Source: Prosthecomicrobium sp. N25 (GTDB lineage Bacteria > Pseudomonadota > Alphaproteobacteria > Rhizobiales > Ancalomicrobiaceae). Taken from it: a stretch of 64,000 nt of DNA. Every line of letters begins with the position of its first letter. Position 1 is the stretch's first letter. A program made the position numbers and the translations under genes. The DNA lies in assembly GCF_037203705.1 (NCBI RefSeq), contig NZ_JBBCAT010000005.1:124001-188000 (forward strand), written 5' to 3'. A model generated the notes under the pieces. That model was not told the DNA's origin. It saw nothing but the letters and a program-made list of their open reading frames with translations, and searched no databases. Of the stretch, positions 1-9,566 are shown piece after piece.

Positions 1-531
1 ATCGACAAGTTCCTGCCGAAGTTCGACGGGACCGAGGCCCTGAAGCCCGGCTCGGAGAACTACCAAGCGGAACGGGCGATCGACAGCTTCACGAACGGCG
101 GCTGGCTCGGGCGCGGCCCGGGCGAGGGCACGGTCAAATGGATCCTGCCGGACAGCCACACGGACTTCATCCCGGCGGTCCTCGGCGAGGAGTTCGGCAT
201 CATCGCCTGCCTGGTGCTCGTCACGGTCTTCGCGGCCATCATCCTGCGCGGCCTCCGCCACGCGCTGCAGAGCGAGGACCTGTTCATCCGGCTGGCGCTG
301 ACCGGCCTCGTGACGCTCTTCGGCATCCAGAGCGCCATCAACCTCGCGGTCAACCTGCACCTGGTGCCCTCCAAGGGCATGACGCTGCCCTTCATCTCCT
401 ACGGCGGCTCGTCGCTGCTGGCGATCGCCTTCGAGGCGAGCTGCATCCTGGCGCTCACCCGCCGACGCCCGCAGACGACCCGCATCGCCCGGCCGATCGA
501 GGAGACGGCGCTCAGGGAGGCGCTGGCGTGA
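1..531 (+). CDS. ftsW: FtsW, C-terminal part (lipid II polymerase of the divisome)
   Basis: This is the C-terminal 176 residues of a SEDS-family integral membrane protein; the 5' part lies before the window. FtsW is the septal peptidoglycan glycosyltransferase that works with FtsI. The fragment holds the periplasmic loop ending in GTVKWILPDSHTDFIPAVLGEE, then hydrophobic helices and the diagnostic segment SKGMTLPFISYGGSS near residues 124-138, as in FtsW/RodA. Its stop (TGA, 529-531) overlaps the GTG start of murG, so the two are translationally coupled. FtsW rather than RodA is chosen because the gene sits directly before murG in a dcw cluster. Confidence 0.95.
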   Translation: MDKFLPKFDGTEALKPGSENYQAERAIDSFTNGGWLGRGPGEGTVKWILPDSHTDFIPAVLGEEFGIIACLVLVTVFAAIILRGLRHALQSEDLFIRLALTGLVTLFGIQSAINLAVNLHLVPSKGMTLPFISYGGSSLLAIAFEASCILALTRRRPQTTRIARPIEETALREALA

Positions 532-1616
532 GCCGGACGGTGCTGGTCGCCGCCGGGGGGACCGGCGGGCATCTCTTCCCGGCGGAATCGCTCGCCGCCG
601 AACTCGGCCGGCGCGGCTTCACGGTCGACCTCGCCACCGACGAGCGGGCCGACCGCTACGGGCGGGCCTTCCCGGCACGGGCCGTGCACATCATCGCGTC
701 CGAGACGGTTCGCGGGCGGAGCCCGGCGGCGCTTGCCCGGACGGCCGCCAAGCTCGGCCTCGGCTTCCTGCAGGCCTGGCGACTCCTGGGGCGGATCCGC
801 CCGGCGGCCGTGGTCGGCTTCGGCGGCTACCCGACCGTACCGCCCATGCTGGCGGCGGCGCTGCGGGGCGTGCCCACGATCCTGCACGACCAGAACGCCG
901 TCATGGGGCGGGCGAACCGCGGGCTCGCGAAGCGGGCTACCCGGATCGCCCTGTCCTTCGCCAAGACCCGCCATGCGGAGAGCTTCGCGGCGAAGGCGGT
1001 GCACACCGGCAACCCGGTGCGCGACATGGTGATGGAGGCGGCCACGATCCCGTACGATCCGCCGCAGCCCGGGGGCGACTTCCGGCTCCTGGTGTTCGGC
1101 GGCAGCCAGGGGGCGCGGTTCTTCTCGGAGGCCGTGCCGCCGGCCCTCGAACGGCTGCCGGCCGAGCTGCGCGCCCGACTGAAGCTCGTCCAGCAGGTGC
1201 GGCCGGAGGACCTCGAGGCGACGCGCGCGGCCTTGTCGCGGCTCGGCATCGAGGCCGAGACGGCGCCCTTCTTCGTCGACCTGCCGGCGCGGATCGCCCG
1301 GTCGCATCTCGTCGTCTGCCGCTCCGGCGCCTCGACGGTCGGGGAACTGGCGGTGATCGGCCGACCCGCCATCATGGTGCCGCTCCCCCATGCTCTGGAC
1401 CAGGATCAGGCCGAGAACGCGCGGACGCTGGAGGAGGCCGGGGGCGGCTGGACGATCCGGCAGGCGGACCTGACGCCCGAGCGGCTGGCCGGCCTCGTCG
1501 GCGACTTCATGCGCGAGCCCGGCCGGCTCGCGGCGGCCGCCGCGGCCGCGCGCGGCGAGGGGCGGCCGGACGCGGTGAAGCGGCTGGCGGACCTCGTGGA
1601 GGCGGTGGCGCGTTAG
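528..1616 (+). CDS. murG: MurG, lipid I to lipid II N-acetylglucosaminyltransferase
   Basis: MurG transfers GlcNAc from UDP-GlcNAc to lipid I on the inner face of the membrane, the last cytoplasmic step of peptidoglycan precursor synthesis. The 362-residue product is of normal family length. It starts VSRTVLVAAGGTGGHLFPA, with the glycine-rich loop GGTGGH at residues 10-15, and has a second glycine loop GGSQGA near residue 191 and the C-terminal segment PLPHALDQDQAENA, which matches the family's UDP-GlcNAc site. The GTG start at 528 overlaps the ftsW stop. The open frame extends upstream to 138, but that part is ftsW read out of frame. Confidence 0.96.
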   Translation: MSRTVLVAAGGTGGHLFPAESLAAELGRRGFTVDLATDERADRYGRAFPARAVHIIASETVRGRSPAALARTAAKLGLGFLQAWRLLGRIRPAAVVGFGGYPTVPPMLAAALRGVPTILHDQNAVMGRANRGLAKRATRIALSFAKTRHAESFAAKAVHTGNPVRDMVMEAATIPYDPPQPGGDFRLLVFGGSQGARFFSEAVPPALERLPAELRARLKLVQQVRPEDLEATRAALSRLGIEAETAPFFVDLPARIARSHLVVCRSGASTVGELAVIGRPAIMVPLPHALDQDQAENARTLEEAGGGWTIRQADLTPERLAGLVGDFMREPGRLAAAAAAARGEGRPDAVKRLADLVEAVAR

Positions 1617-1691
1617 CCGGGCCACCCGGCCCGGCCGGACGGCTTCGATTGAACCAAGAGCCGCGGCGCGGCCGAGAACGGAGAACACCTC

Positions 1692-3128
1692 ATGAAGATG
1701 CCCACCACGATCGGCCCCGTACACTTCGTGGGGATCGGCGGCATCGGGATGAGCGGCATCGCGGAGGTGCTGCACACGCTCGGCTTCACGGTCCAGGGCT
1801 CGGACGTCGCGGACAACTACAACGTCCAGCGGCTGCGCGAGAAGGGCATCGCTGTGGCGATCGGGCACGACGCCGCCAATCTCGGCGACGCGCGGGTGAT
1901 CGTGGTGTCCTCGGCGATCAAGCGGGACAACCCGGAGCTCGTCGCGGCGCGGGCGCGGCTGCTGCCGGTCGTGCGGCGGGCCGAGATGCTGGCGGAGCTG
2001 ATGCGCTTCAAGTCGGCGATCGCGATCGGCGGCACGCACGGCAAGACCACCACGACCTCGATGGTGGCGGCGCTGCTCGACGCGGGCGGCATGGACCCGA
2101 CCGTCATCAACGGCGGCATCATCAACGCCTACGGGACGAACGCCCGGCTCGGGGCGGGGCAGTGGATGGTGGTGGAGTCCGACGAGTCGGACGGCTCCTT
2201 CGTCAAGCTGCCGGCCGACATCGCGGTCGTCACCAACATCGACCCGGAGCATCTCGATCACTACGGGGACTTCGACAAAGTCAAGGCGGCGTTCCGGCAG
2301 TTCGTCGAGAACGTCCCCTTCTACGGCTTCGCGGTGATGTGCCTCGACCATCCGGAGGTCCAGGCCATGGTTGGGCGGATCGAGGACCGGCGGATCGTCA
2401 CCTACGGGTCGAACCCGCAGGCCGACGTGCGTTACGGGCAGGTGACCTCGGCGGGGCGCGCCTCGCGCTTCGTGGTCACGGTGCGTGACCGGGTGACCGG
2501 CGCCGAGAAGACGATCGACGACCTCGTCGTCAACATGCCGGGAATCCACAACGTGTCGAACGCCACGGCGGCGATCGCGGTCGCCGACCAGCTCGGCATC
2601 CCGGCGGAGGCGATCCGCAAGGGGCTCGCCGGCTTCACGGGCGTCAAGCGCCGCTTCACGCTGACCGGCGAGGCCAACGGCGTGCAGATCTTCGACGACT
2701 ACGGGCATCATCCAGTGGAGATCATGGCCGTGCTGAAGGCGGCGCGCTCGGCGGTCGACGGGGAGGGCAGGGGCGGCCGGGTGGTGGCCGTCATGCAGCC
2801 GCACCGCTTCTCGCGGCTCGCCTCCCTGTTCGAGGAGTTCTGCCAGTCCTTCAACGATGCCGACGCGGTCATCGTCGCGGACGTCTACGCGGCCGGAGAG
2901 GCGCCGATCCCGGGCATGAGCCGCGATGCGCTCGTCGGCGGCCTCAGGGCGCGCGGGCACCGCAACGTGATGGCGTTGGAGAGCCCCGACCAGCTCGCCC
3001 AGATGGTGGGCGGCTTCGTCAAGCCGGGCGACTACGTCGTGTTCCTCGGGGCGGGCAACATCACCCAGTGGGCCTATGCACTGCCGAAGCAGCTCTCGGC
3101 ATTCGAGGACCAGGGAGTGCGGGCGTGA
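1692..3128 (+). CDS. murC: MurC, UDP-N-acetylmuramate--L-alanine ligase
   Basis: MurC adds L-alanine to UDP-MurNAc using ATP, the first Mur ligase step. The product is 478 residues, typical for the family. It shows the N-terminal nucleotide-binding fold ([17 protein letters not shown]), the ATP loop GTHGKTTTT at residues 114-122 with lysine 118, the central-domain [12 protein letters not shown], and the C-terminal YGHHPVEI characteristic of MurC. It follows murG by 75 bp; the segment before the ATG ends in a purine-rich ribosome binding site (gagaacacc). Its stop overlaps the GTG start of murB, so both are probably translated from one message. Confidence 0.97.
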   Translation: MKMPTTIGPVHFVGIGGIGMSGIAEVLHTLGFTVQGSDVADNYNVQRLREKGIAVAIGHDAANLGDARVIVVSSAIKRDNPELVAARARLLPVVRRAEMLAELMRFKSAIAIGGTHGKTTTTSMVAALLDAGGMDPTVINGGIINAYGTNARLGAGQWMVVESDESDGSFVKLPADIAVVTNIDPEHLDHYGDFDKVKAAFRQFVENVPFYGFAVMCLDHPEVQAMVGRIEDRRIVTYGSNPQADVRYGQVTSAGRASRFVVTVRDRVTGAEKTIDDLVVNMPGIHNVSNATAAIAVADQLGIPAEAIRKGLAGFTGVKRRFTLTGEANGVQIFDDYGHHPVEIMAVLKAARSAVDGEGRGGRVVAVMQPHRFSRLASLFEEFCQSFNDADAVIVADVYAAGEAPIPGMSRDALVGGLRARGHRNVMALESPDQLAQMVGGFVKPGDYVVFLGAGNITQWAYALPKQLSAFEDQGVRA

Positions 3129-4072
3129 GCGACCTCCTCGCGCGGATCGGCAAGGACGGCCTCCGCGGCGCGCTACAGCCCGGCTACGACCTCGCGGGAC
3201 TGACCTGGTTCCGGGCCGGCGGGCCGGCGGAGCTCCTCTTCCAGCCTGCGGACGAGGCCGACCTGGCGCTCTTCATGGAGCGGCTGCCGGCCGACGTGCC
3301 GGTCACGGTCATCGGGCTCGGGTCGAACCTGCTGGTGCGCGAAGGGGGCATTCCGGGCGTGACCGTCCGCCTCTCCGCGCGGGGCTTCGGGCAGGTCGAG
3401 CCGGAGGGGCCGAACCGGCTCCGGGCCGGGGCGGCGGTGCCGGACAAACGGCTCGCGGAGGCGGCGCTGGCGGCCGGGCTCGGCGGCTTCGCCTTCTACT
3501 TCGGCATACCGGGCGGGATCGGCGGGGCCTTGCGCATGAACGCCGGGGCGAACGGCGGGGAGACGCGGCAACGCGTCGTCGAGGTCAGGGCGGTCGACCG
3601 CTCGGGCGCGGTCCGGGTGCTCTCGAACGCCGACATGGGCTACGCCTACCGGCATTCCTCGGCGCCCGCCGACCTCGTCTTCACCTCGGCCCTGTTCGAG
3701 GGCGAGCCGGCGCCGCCCGAGGAGATCCGTGCCGCCATGGAGGCCGTGACGGCGCACCGGGAGGCGGCGCAGCCGATCCGCTCGCGCACGGGCGGGTCGA
3801 CCTTCAAGAACCCGCCGGGGCACAGCGCCTGGAAGCTCATCGACGCGGCCGGCTGCCGCGGCCTCACGATCGGGGGCGCGCAGGTCTCGGAGATGCACTG
3901 CAATTTCCTGATCAACCTCGGCGAGGCGACGGCCTACGACATCGAGCGGCTCGGCGAGACGGTCAGGGCGCGCGTGCTGGCCTCCTCGGGCGTCCGGCTC
4001 GAGTGGGAGATCAAGCGCTTCGGCCGCTTCCCGCCCGCGCGCGAGATCGCCGAGTTCCTGGGCGAGGGCTAG
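3125..4072 (+). CDS. murB: MurB, UDP-N-acetylenolpyruvoylglucosamine reductase
   Basis: MurB is the FAD- and NADPH-dependent enzyme that reduces UDP-GlcNAc-enolpyruvate to UDP-MurNAc. The 315-residue protein has the FAD-domain start [12 protein letters not shown] (residues 27-38), the [12 protein letters not shown] loop, [20 protein letters not shown], and the C-terminal domain with GGSTFKNP, in which the serine is the family's general acid. The GTG start at 3125 was chosen because it overlaps the murC stop by four bases (GTGA). The ATG 57 bp upstream lies inside murC and adds residues that do not resemble MurB. Confidence 0.96.
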   Translation: MSDLLARIGKDGLRGALQPGYDLAGLTWFRAGGPAELLFQPADEADLALFMERLPADVPVTVIGLGSNLLVREGGIPGVTVRLSARGFGQVEPEGPNRLRAGAAVPDKRLAEAALAAGLGGFAFYFGIPGGIGGALRMNAGANGGETRQRVVEVRAVDRSGAVRVLSNADMGYAYRHSSAPADLVFTSALFEGEPAPPEEIRAAMEAVTAHREAAQPIRSRTGGSTFKNPPGHSAWKLIDAAGCRGLTIGGAQVSEMHCNFLINLGEATAYDIERLGETVRARVLASSGVRLEWEIKRFGRFPPAREIAEFLGEG

Positions 4073-4157
4073 CGCCCGACCCGTCCGCCATCCGCCGGGA
4101 CCACCCGGCCGTCCCTTCCCTCCGCTCCGTGGAGCGGCGCCTTCGGAGATTCGAATC

Positions 4158-5087
4158 ATGGCCGATCGCAAACACGTCGCGGTGCTGATGGGCGGGTGGG
4201 ATGCGGAGCGGCCGGTCTCGCTCAACTCCGGCGCGGGTTGCGTGAAGGCGCTCGAGGAGGCCGGATACAGGGTCACGCCGATCGACGTCGACCGTGGCAT
4301 CGCGGACACACTCGCGGCCCTGAGGCCGGACGTCGCCTTCAACGCGCTGCACGGCCGCTACGGCGAGGGCGGGGCGATCCAGGGGGTCCTGGAGACCCTG
4401 CAGATCCCCTACACGCATTCGGGCGTGCTCGCCTCGGCGCTCGCCATGCAGAAGGACAAGGCCAAGATGGTCTTCGCGGCGGTCGGCCTCCCCGTAGCGG
4501 AAAGCCGGACCGTCACCCGGTTCGAGGCGGCGCGCGAGCACATCCTGCCGGCGCCCTACGTGGTCAAGCCGGTGGCCGAGGGCTCGTCCTTCGGGGTCAT
4601 CATCGTCAAGGAGGACCGCAGCCATCCGCCCCAGGAACTGCTGCGCCCGGACTGGCCCTACGGCGAACGGGTGATCGTCGAGCGCTACATCCCGGGGCGG
4701 GAGCTGACCTGCGGCGTGATGGGGGACCGAGCCCTTGGAATCACAGAGGTAATCGCGAAGAGCGAGTCCTTCTACGGCTATGACGCGAAGTACGCGCCGG
4801 GGGGCTCCGAGCACATTCTTCCGGCGCCGCTTAAACCATTTATTTACCAAGGTATCCAAATGATGGCCGTGAAGGCGCACCAAGCGCTCGGCTGTCGAGG
4901 TGTTTCGCGGACGGATTTCCGCTTCGACGACCGGGGCGACGGTGAGGGCGAGATCGTCGTGCTCGAGACCAATACGCAGCCCGGCATGACAGCGACCTCC
5001 CTGGTGCCCGAGATGGCGGCTCACGAAGGCATGTCCTTCCCCGAGCTCGTCCGGTGGATGGTGGAGGACGCGAGTTGCGATCGTTAG
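4158..5087 (+). CDS. ddl: D-alanine--D-alanine ligase
   Basis: Ddl joins two D-alanines with ATP for the peptidoglycan stem peptide. It is an ATP-grasp enzyme of 309 residues, like DdlB. Visible signatures are HVAVLMGGWDAERPVSLNSG at the N-terminus, the ALHGRYGEGGAIQG loop, the ATP-grasp lysine in PYVVKPVAEGSSFGV, and the C-terminal VLETNTQPGMTATSLVPE with metal- and substrate-binding residues. It is the normal neighbour of murB and ftsQ in Hyphomicrobiales dcw clusters. A 10-bp palindrome with two overlapping GANTC sites abuts the start codon (4148-4157). The 3' end overlaps the annotated ftsQ start by 34 bp. Confidence 0.96.
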   Translation: MADRKHVAVLMGGWDAERPVSLNSGAGCVKALEEAGYRVTPIDVDRGIADTLAALRPDVAFNALHGRYGEGGAIQGVLETLQIPYTHSGVLASALAMQKDKAKMVFAAVGLPVAESRTVTRFEAAREHILPAPYVVKPVAEGSSFGVIIVKEDRSHPPQELLRPDWPYGERVIVERYIPGRELTCGVMGDRALGITEVIAKSESFYGYDAKYAPGGSEHILPAPLKPFIYQGIQMMAVKAHQALGCRGVSRTDFRFDDRGDGEGEIVVLETNTQPGMTATSLVPEMAAHEGMSFPELVRWMVEDASCDR

Positions 5088-5995
5088 CGAGACAGGGGCG
5101 GTGGACCCGGGCCGCGACCCCGGACGGAGGCGCCCTCTCGGCCGCTCTCCGCCGTGGTCGGATCGGCCGGACCTTCCGTCGTGTCTCGCGCGGGCTCAAC
5201 GCCACCGCGGAATTCCTGCAGAAGCGCAACGGAACCACCTGGGCTGTCGTCTTCCTCGGCGGCTGGATCTCCTACGGCATGGCGCTCGGCGGCCAGTCGC
5301 GGCTGTTCCTGGACGAGGTCACGGCGGCGGCCGGCTTCGCGGTCAGCCAGATCGAGATCCGCGGCCTCGCCGAATCGGACTCGACCGAGATCGTCGACCG
5401 GATCGACGTCACCGAGACCTCCTCGCTGCTCATGCTCGACGCCGAAAAGGCGCGGTCGCGAATCGCCGAGATCCCGTGGCTCGCCGACGTGACCGTGAAG
5501 AAGGTCTATCCGGCCAAGATCGTCGTCTCGCTGCGCGAGCGGAAGCCCTACGCGCTCTGGCAGGACGACGGGCGAATCAAGGTCGTGGACCAGACCGGCG
5601 CGGTCATGTCGGAGGTGCTGCAGGCGAGCCACGCCGACCTGCCGCTCGTGGTCGGGCAAGGCGCCAACACGCGCGCCGCCGAGGCGATCGCCCTCATCAA
5701 GTCCGCCCCCTCGCTCCGCTCCAAGATTCGTGCCGCGGTGCTCGTCGCCGAGCGGCGCTGGAACCTCGTCACCGTCGACGGGGTGGAGATCCGCCTGCCG
5801 GAGGAGAACCCCGCGCCGGCGCTGGGCGAAATGGCGAAGCTGCAGGAGACCAAGAAGCTCCTGGAGCGGGACATCGACGCGGTCGACCTCAGGACCCCCG
5901 ACCGGCTCTACATCAAGCTCTCCGACGCGGCCGCCAATGCCCGGAAGGAGCTGATCAAGCAGCGGCTCGCGAAGAAGAAGGCGACGGCGACATGA
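5054..5995 (+). CDS. ftsQ: FtsQ, divisome membrane protein with POTRA domain
   Basis: FtsQ is a bitopic inner-membrane protein that links early and late divisome proteins. The ORF gives 313 residues: a basic cytoplasmic N-terminus, a single hydrophobic segment (WAVVFLGGWISYGMAL, about residues 69-85), a POTRA domain (FAVSQIEIRGLAESDSTEIV onward to about residue 165), and a C-terminal beta domain with the conserved LRERKPYALWQ. The true start is uncertain: the ATG at 5054 overlaps ddl by 34 bp, while a TTG at 5075 would shorten the overlap. The stop overlaps the ftsA ATG (ATGA), indicating coupling. Confidence 0.93.
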   Translation: MDGGGRELRSLARQGRWTRAATPDGGALSAALRRGRIGRTFRRVSRGLNATAEFLQKRNGTTWAVVFLGGWISYGMALGGQSRLFLDEVTAAAGFAVSQIEIRGLAESDSTEIVDRIDVTETSSLLMLDAEKARSRIAEIPWLADVTVKKVYPAKIVVSLRERKPYALWQDDGRIKVVDQTGAVMSEVLQASHADLPLVVGQGANTRAAEAIALIKSAPSLRSKIRAAVLVAERRWNLVTVDGVEIRLPEENPAPALGEMAKLQETKKLLERDIDAVDLRTPDRLYIKLSDAAANARKELIKQRLAKKKATAT

Positions 5996-7311
5996 AGCGC
6001 TCGGCTCCCGGCCACGCCGTCCCCCGCATGCGGCCGCTGTCGGCGAAGAAGCCGACGGTGGTGTCGGTCCTCGACGTCGGCTCGTCGAAGGTCGCCTGCC
6101 TGATCGCGCGGCTGACGCCGCGCACGCCCGACAAGGTGCTGCCCGGCCGCACCCACGACCTGGCGGTGCTGGGCTACGGCATGCAACGCGCGCGGGGCAT
6201 GAAGTCCGGGATGGTCGTCGACCTGGAGGAGGCCGAGCAGTCGATCCGCCTCGCGGTCGACGCGGCCGAGCGGATGGCGGGGCTGACCATCGAGAGCCTG
6301 ATCGTCAACCTGAGCGCCGGGCGGCTGAAGAGCGAGATTTTCCGCGCCAGCGTCGAGGTCGCCGGCCTGGAGGTCGACGAGGCGGACATCCGCCGGGTGC
6401 TCGCCGCCGGCGGCGCGCATTCCTGCACGGAGGAGCGCTCGCTCCTGCATTCGCTGCCGATCGGCTACGCGCTCGACGGCGCCAAGGGCATCAAGGACCC
6501 GACCGGGATGCTCGGCCGGAAGCTCGCGGTCGACATGCACATCGTCACCGCCGAGACGGCGCCGGTGCGCAACCTGGAGCTCTGCATCAACCGCTGCCAC
6601 CTCGAGGTCGAGACCATGGTGGCGACCCCCTATGCGGCGGGCCTCTCCACCCTCGTGGACGACGAGAGCGAGCTCGGCGTCGCCTGCGTCGACATGGGCG
6701 GCGGCACCACTTCGATCGCGGTCTTCGCCGACGGCCAGTTCTGCCACGTGGACGCCATCGCGATCGGCGGCCAGCACGTCACCATGGACATCGCGCGCGG
6801 GCTGTCGACGCGGCTCGCGGACGCCGAACGGATCAAGACGCTGCACGGCTCGGCGCTCGCCACCTCCTCGGACGACCACGAGATCGTGGGCGTGCCGGCG
6901 GTCGGCGAGGACAGCCACGACATCATCAACATCCCGCGGGGCTCGCTGACCCGCATCATCCGCCCGCGCATCGAGGAGATCCTCGAACTGACGCGCGACC
7001 GGCTGGCCGCCTCCGGCTTCGCAGGCCGGGTCGGGCGGCGGGTGGTGCTGACCGGCGGGGCGAGCCAACTCACCGGCCTCGTCGAGGTGGCCCGGCGCGT
7101 GCTCGGACGCAACGTCCGGCTCGGCCGTCCGCTCGGCATCGCCGGGCTGCCGCAGGCCGCCAAGGGGCCGGCCTTCTCGGCCGCCGTCGGGCTCCTGATC
7201 TACCCGCAGGTGGCGCAGATCGAGCAGTTCGAGACGCGCTCCCGCGGCATGCAGATGACGGGCACGGGCTATCTGGCCCGGGTCGGCCAGTGGTTTCGCG
7301 ACAGTTGGTGA
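5992..7311 (+). CDS. ftsA: FtsA, actin-like membrane tether of FtsZ
   Basis: FtsA is the actin-fold ATPase that anchors FtsZ polymers to the membrane through a C-terminal amphipathic helix. The 439-residue product has the phosphate 1 loop VLDVGSSKVACLIA, the SHS2/1C region after it, the phosphate 2 motif VDMGGGTTSIAVF and the adenosine motif VVLTGGASQLTGLVE. The tail GTGYLARVGQWFRDSW is a convincing amphipathic membrane-targeting helix. The ATG overlaps the ftsQ stop; a longer upstream reading frame belongs to the ftsQ shadow. FtsZ follows after 150 bp. Confidence 0.97.
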   Translation: MKRSAPGHAVPRMRPLSAKKPTVVSVLDVGSSKVACLIARLTPRTPDKVLPGRTHDLAVLGYGMQRARGMKSGMVVDLEEAEQSIRLAVDAAERMAGLTIESLIVNLSAGRLKSEIFRASVEVAGLEVDEADIRRVLAAGGAHSCTEERSLLHSLPIGYALDGAKGIKDPTGMLGRKLAVDMHIVTAETAPVRNLELCINRCHLEVETMVATPYAAGLSTLVDDESELGVACVDMGGGTTSIAVFADGQFCHVDAIAIGGQHVTMDIARGLSTRLADAERIKTLHGSALATSSDDHEIVGVPAVGEDSHDIINIPRGSLTRIIRPRIEEILELTRDRLAASGFAGRVGRRVVLTGGASQLTGLVEVARRVLGRNVRLGRPLGIAGLPQAAKGPAFSAAVGLLIYPQVAQIEQFETRSRGMQMTGTGYLARVGQWFRDSW

Positions 7312-7461
7312 TGCGTACCGGGTGACGCCCGGTCCGGCGGCCGGCGAGGCCCGCGGGATCCGGGGAGAGAGGACAGGTCCGTCCCGCGCTGTCGGGGCGG
7401 GGGACACGGAACAGATGGGATGCTCCCGCCGCGGCGGGTGGTCCGAAGAGGCGAGGGTGCC

Positions 7462-9270
7462 ATGACGTTGAATCTCAAACTGCCCGACATTCGGGAACTC
7501 AGGCCGCGGATCACCGTGTTCGGCGTCGGCGGCGCCGGCGGTAACGCCGTCAACAACATGATCACCACGGGGCTCCACGGGGTCGACTTCGTCGTCGCCA
7601 ACACGGACGCCCAGGCGCTCACCCTCACCAAGTCCGACCGCGTCATCCAGATGGGCGTGGCGGTGACCGAAGGCCTCGGCGCGGGCTCGCAGCCGGAGGT
7701 CGGCCGGGCGGCCGCCGAGGAGGTGATCGACGAGATCGCCGACCATCTCTCGGGTGCCCACATGGTGTTCATCACCGCCGGCATGGGCGGCGGCACCGGC
7801 ACCGGCGCGGCGCCGGTGGTGGCGCGGGCGGCGCGCGAGCAGGGCATCCTGACCGTCGGCGTCGTGACGAAGCCGTTCCACTTCGAGGGCGCGCGGCGCA
7901 TGCGCGTCGCCGAGCAGGGCATCGCCGAACTTCAGAAGAGCGTCGACACCCTCATCGTCATCCCGAACCAGAACCTGTTCCGAATCGCCAACGAGCGCAC
8001 CACCTTCGCGGACGCCTTCGCGATGGCGGACCAGGTCCTCTACTCGGGCGTCGCCTGCATCACCGACCTGATGGTCAAGGAAGGCCTGATCAACCTCGAC
8101 TTCGCCGATGTCCGCTCGATCATGCGCGGCATGGGCAAGGCGATGATGGGCACGGGCGAGGCCTCGGGCGACAAGCGCGCCCTGCAGGCGGCCGAGGCGG
8201 CGATCGCCAACCCGCTCCTCGACGAGACCTCGATGAAGGGCGCGCGCGGCGTGCTCATCTCGATCTCGGGCGGCAAGGACCTCACCCTCTACGAGGTGGA
8301 CGAGGCCGCGACCCGCATCCGCGAGGAGGTCGACCCGGACGCCAACATCATCCTCGGCGCCACCTTCGACGACAGCCTCGAGGGCGTGGTGCGGGTGTCG
8401 GTGGTCGCCACCGGCATCGACCAGGAGCCCGGCGAGGGCCTCGCCACCATCGAGTATCGCCAGCCCGAGCAGCCGGTGCGCCCGCGCACGCCGGTCGCCC
8501 GCCAGGCGGCCCCGGCGTCCATCCCGGCGCCGCAGCCGCAGCCTCAGCCGGCCTTCGCGGCGCCCGCCCCGCGCTACGACGAGCCCGCGCCGCTGCAGCG
8601 CCGCGACCTCGCCCATGCGGCGGCCCTCCAGGCGGAGGCGGAAGCCCGCATCGAGCGTGAGATCGCCATTCCCGAGCCGCCGACCCAGCCGATCGCGGTG
8701 GCGGAGGATCCGGCCGTGACGATCCAGCGCCACTCGCCGGCCCCGGCCGCCTACGAGACGCCCGATCCGATCCACGACCTCGACGAGCCGCACCCGATGC
8801 GGCACGAGCCGGAGGTGTCGCGCGATCCCTACATCCCGCCGGCGGCCGCGCAGCCGAGCCAGCCGCGCATGCCGCGCTACGAGGACCTGCCGCGCCCCGG
8901 CAAGGCGCTCGCGGCGGCGGCCGGGCACGCGGGCGTCGACCCGCACGGCGACGACGGACGGCGTCCGATGAGCCTGCTGAAGCGCCTCGCCAACGGCTTC
9001 TCGCGCCAGCAGGAGGACGAGGTGCCGACCCAGGCGTCCGCGCCGCAGCCGCGCGAGCCGGGCTTCGCCCCGGCTCCGGCGCAGGACTTCGCCCGCCGGC
9101 CGCCGGTGCGGCCGCAGGCACCGGAAGCGCCCCCACGCGCTCCGCAGGGCCATCTCGATCCGCACGGCCGAATGCCCCAGGCTTCCGTCGAGCCGCAACC
9201 CCGGGCCGCCCGGGTCGGCGACGAGGACCACCTGGAGATTCCGGCCTTCCTGCGGCGGCAGGCCAACTGA
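7462..9270 (+). CDS. ftsZ: FtsZ, tubulin-like cell division GTPase, long-linker form
   Basis: FtsZ polymerises into the Z-ring. The N-terminal 320 or so residues carry the GTPase core: [15 protein letters not shown], the tubulin signature [13 protein letters not shown] and the T7-loop region [11 protein letters not shown]. They are followed by a proline/alanine/glutamine-rich linker of roughly 270 residues, and the protein ends in a conserved C-terminal peptide ([14 protein letters not shown]) of the type that binds FtsA and other tethers. At 602 residues it is long but typical of Hyphomicrobiales FtsZ. The ATG at 7462 has GAGG-type Shine-Dalgarno bases just upstream and gives the conserved start [10 protein letters not shown]; the in-frame ATG at 7420 adds an unrelated extension. 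Confidence 0.97.
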   Translation: MTLNLKLPDIRELRPRITVFGVGGAGGNAVNNMITTGLHGVDFVVANTDAQALTLTKSDRVIQMGVAVTEGLGAGSQPEVGRAAAEEVIDEIADHLSGAHMVFITAGMGGGTGTGAAPVVARAAREQGILTVGVVTKPFHFEGARRMRVAEQGIAELQKSVDTLIVIPNQNLFRIANERTTFADAFAMADQVLYSGVACITDLMVKEGLINLDFADVRSIMRGMGKAMMGTGEASGDKRALQAAEAAIANPLLDETSMKGARGVLISISGGKDLTLYEVDEAATRIREEVDPDANIILGATFDDSLEGVVRVSVVATGIDQEPGEGLATIEYRQPEQPVRPRTPVARQAAPASIPAPQPQPQPAFAAPAPRYDEPAPLQRRDLAHAAALQAEAEARIEREIAIPEPPTQPIAVAEDPAVTIQRHSPAPAAYETPDPIHDLDEPHPMRHEPEVSRDPYIPPAAAQPSQPRMPRYEDLPRPGKALAAAAGHAGVDPHGDDGRRPMSLLKRLANGFSRQQEDEVPTQASAPQPREPGFAPAPAQDFARRPPVRPQAPEAPPRAPQGHLDPHGRMPQASVEPQPRAARVGDEDHLEIPAFLRRQAN

Positions 9271-9296
9271 CGCCACACTCCGTTCCGTTTCGGGAC

Positions 9297-9326
9297 AAGG
9301 CCCGGCGCGCCCTCGCGCCGGGCCTT
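9297..9326 (+). terminator. Hairpin terminator after ftsZ
   Basis: A perfect 13-bp stem (9297-9309 with 9314-9326) and a 4-base loop begin 27 bases after the ftsZ stop. The arms read aaggcccggcgcg and its exact complement. There is no long T-run after it, only cgcgttcgtg, so termination may be weak or depend on other factors. Confidence 0.75.
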
Positions 9327-9334
9327 CGCGTTCG

Positions 9335-9566
9335 TGTCATTCACCGAATTTTAGCAAAGGCCGCAATAGTTTAGACACCGTAGTACCGGTAACAATCCGT
9401 AACCAAGCGTGATTTTCCTCGCGGCGAGGGTGCCGCTACCTTCCAGGCTCACGGGATGGGCAAAGGCGTCACGCACGCTGGGTCGCTACCGGATTACGAC
9501 CAAATCGAGGCTTTCCGCCGGCAGCGGCGCGGAGCCTCCGCTCGGGGTCCCAGGCGGGTGGTGAGA
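9335..9566 (+). promoter_or_regulatory. AT-rich leader and likely promoter region of lpxC
   Basis: After the ftsZ hairpin the base composition drops sharply (for example gaattttagcaaaggccgcaa), in contrast to the GC-rich genes on both sides. The near-repeat ccggtaacaa / ccgtaaccaa occurs around 9385-9406. This is the expected place for the lpxC promoter, but no hexamer pair is convincing enough to assign a start site. An open frame running back to 9456 is taken as untranslated leader. Confidence 0.45.

Noticed and set aside
399-2960. 853-codon open frame on the - strand over murG/murC
   Set aside because: It is antisense to two well-conserved genes; such long antisense frames arise from GC-rich third codon positions, and its sequence is low-complexity Arg/Pro/His/Asp.
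5908-9276. 1122-codon open frame on the - strand over ftsA/ftsZ
   Set aside because: Same artefact: the + strand codes for FtsA and FtsZ with all family motifs, while the antisense product shows no recognisable domain.
9385-9406. Near-repeat ccggtaacaa/ccgtaaccaa considered as CtrA boxes
   Set aside because: It does not match the TTAA-N7-TTAA or TTAACCAT consensus well enough.
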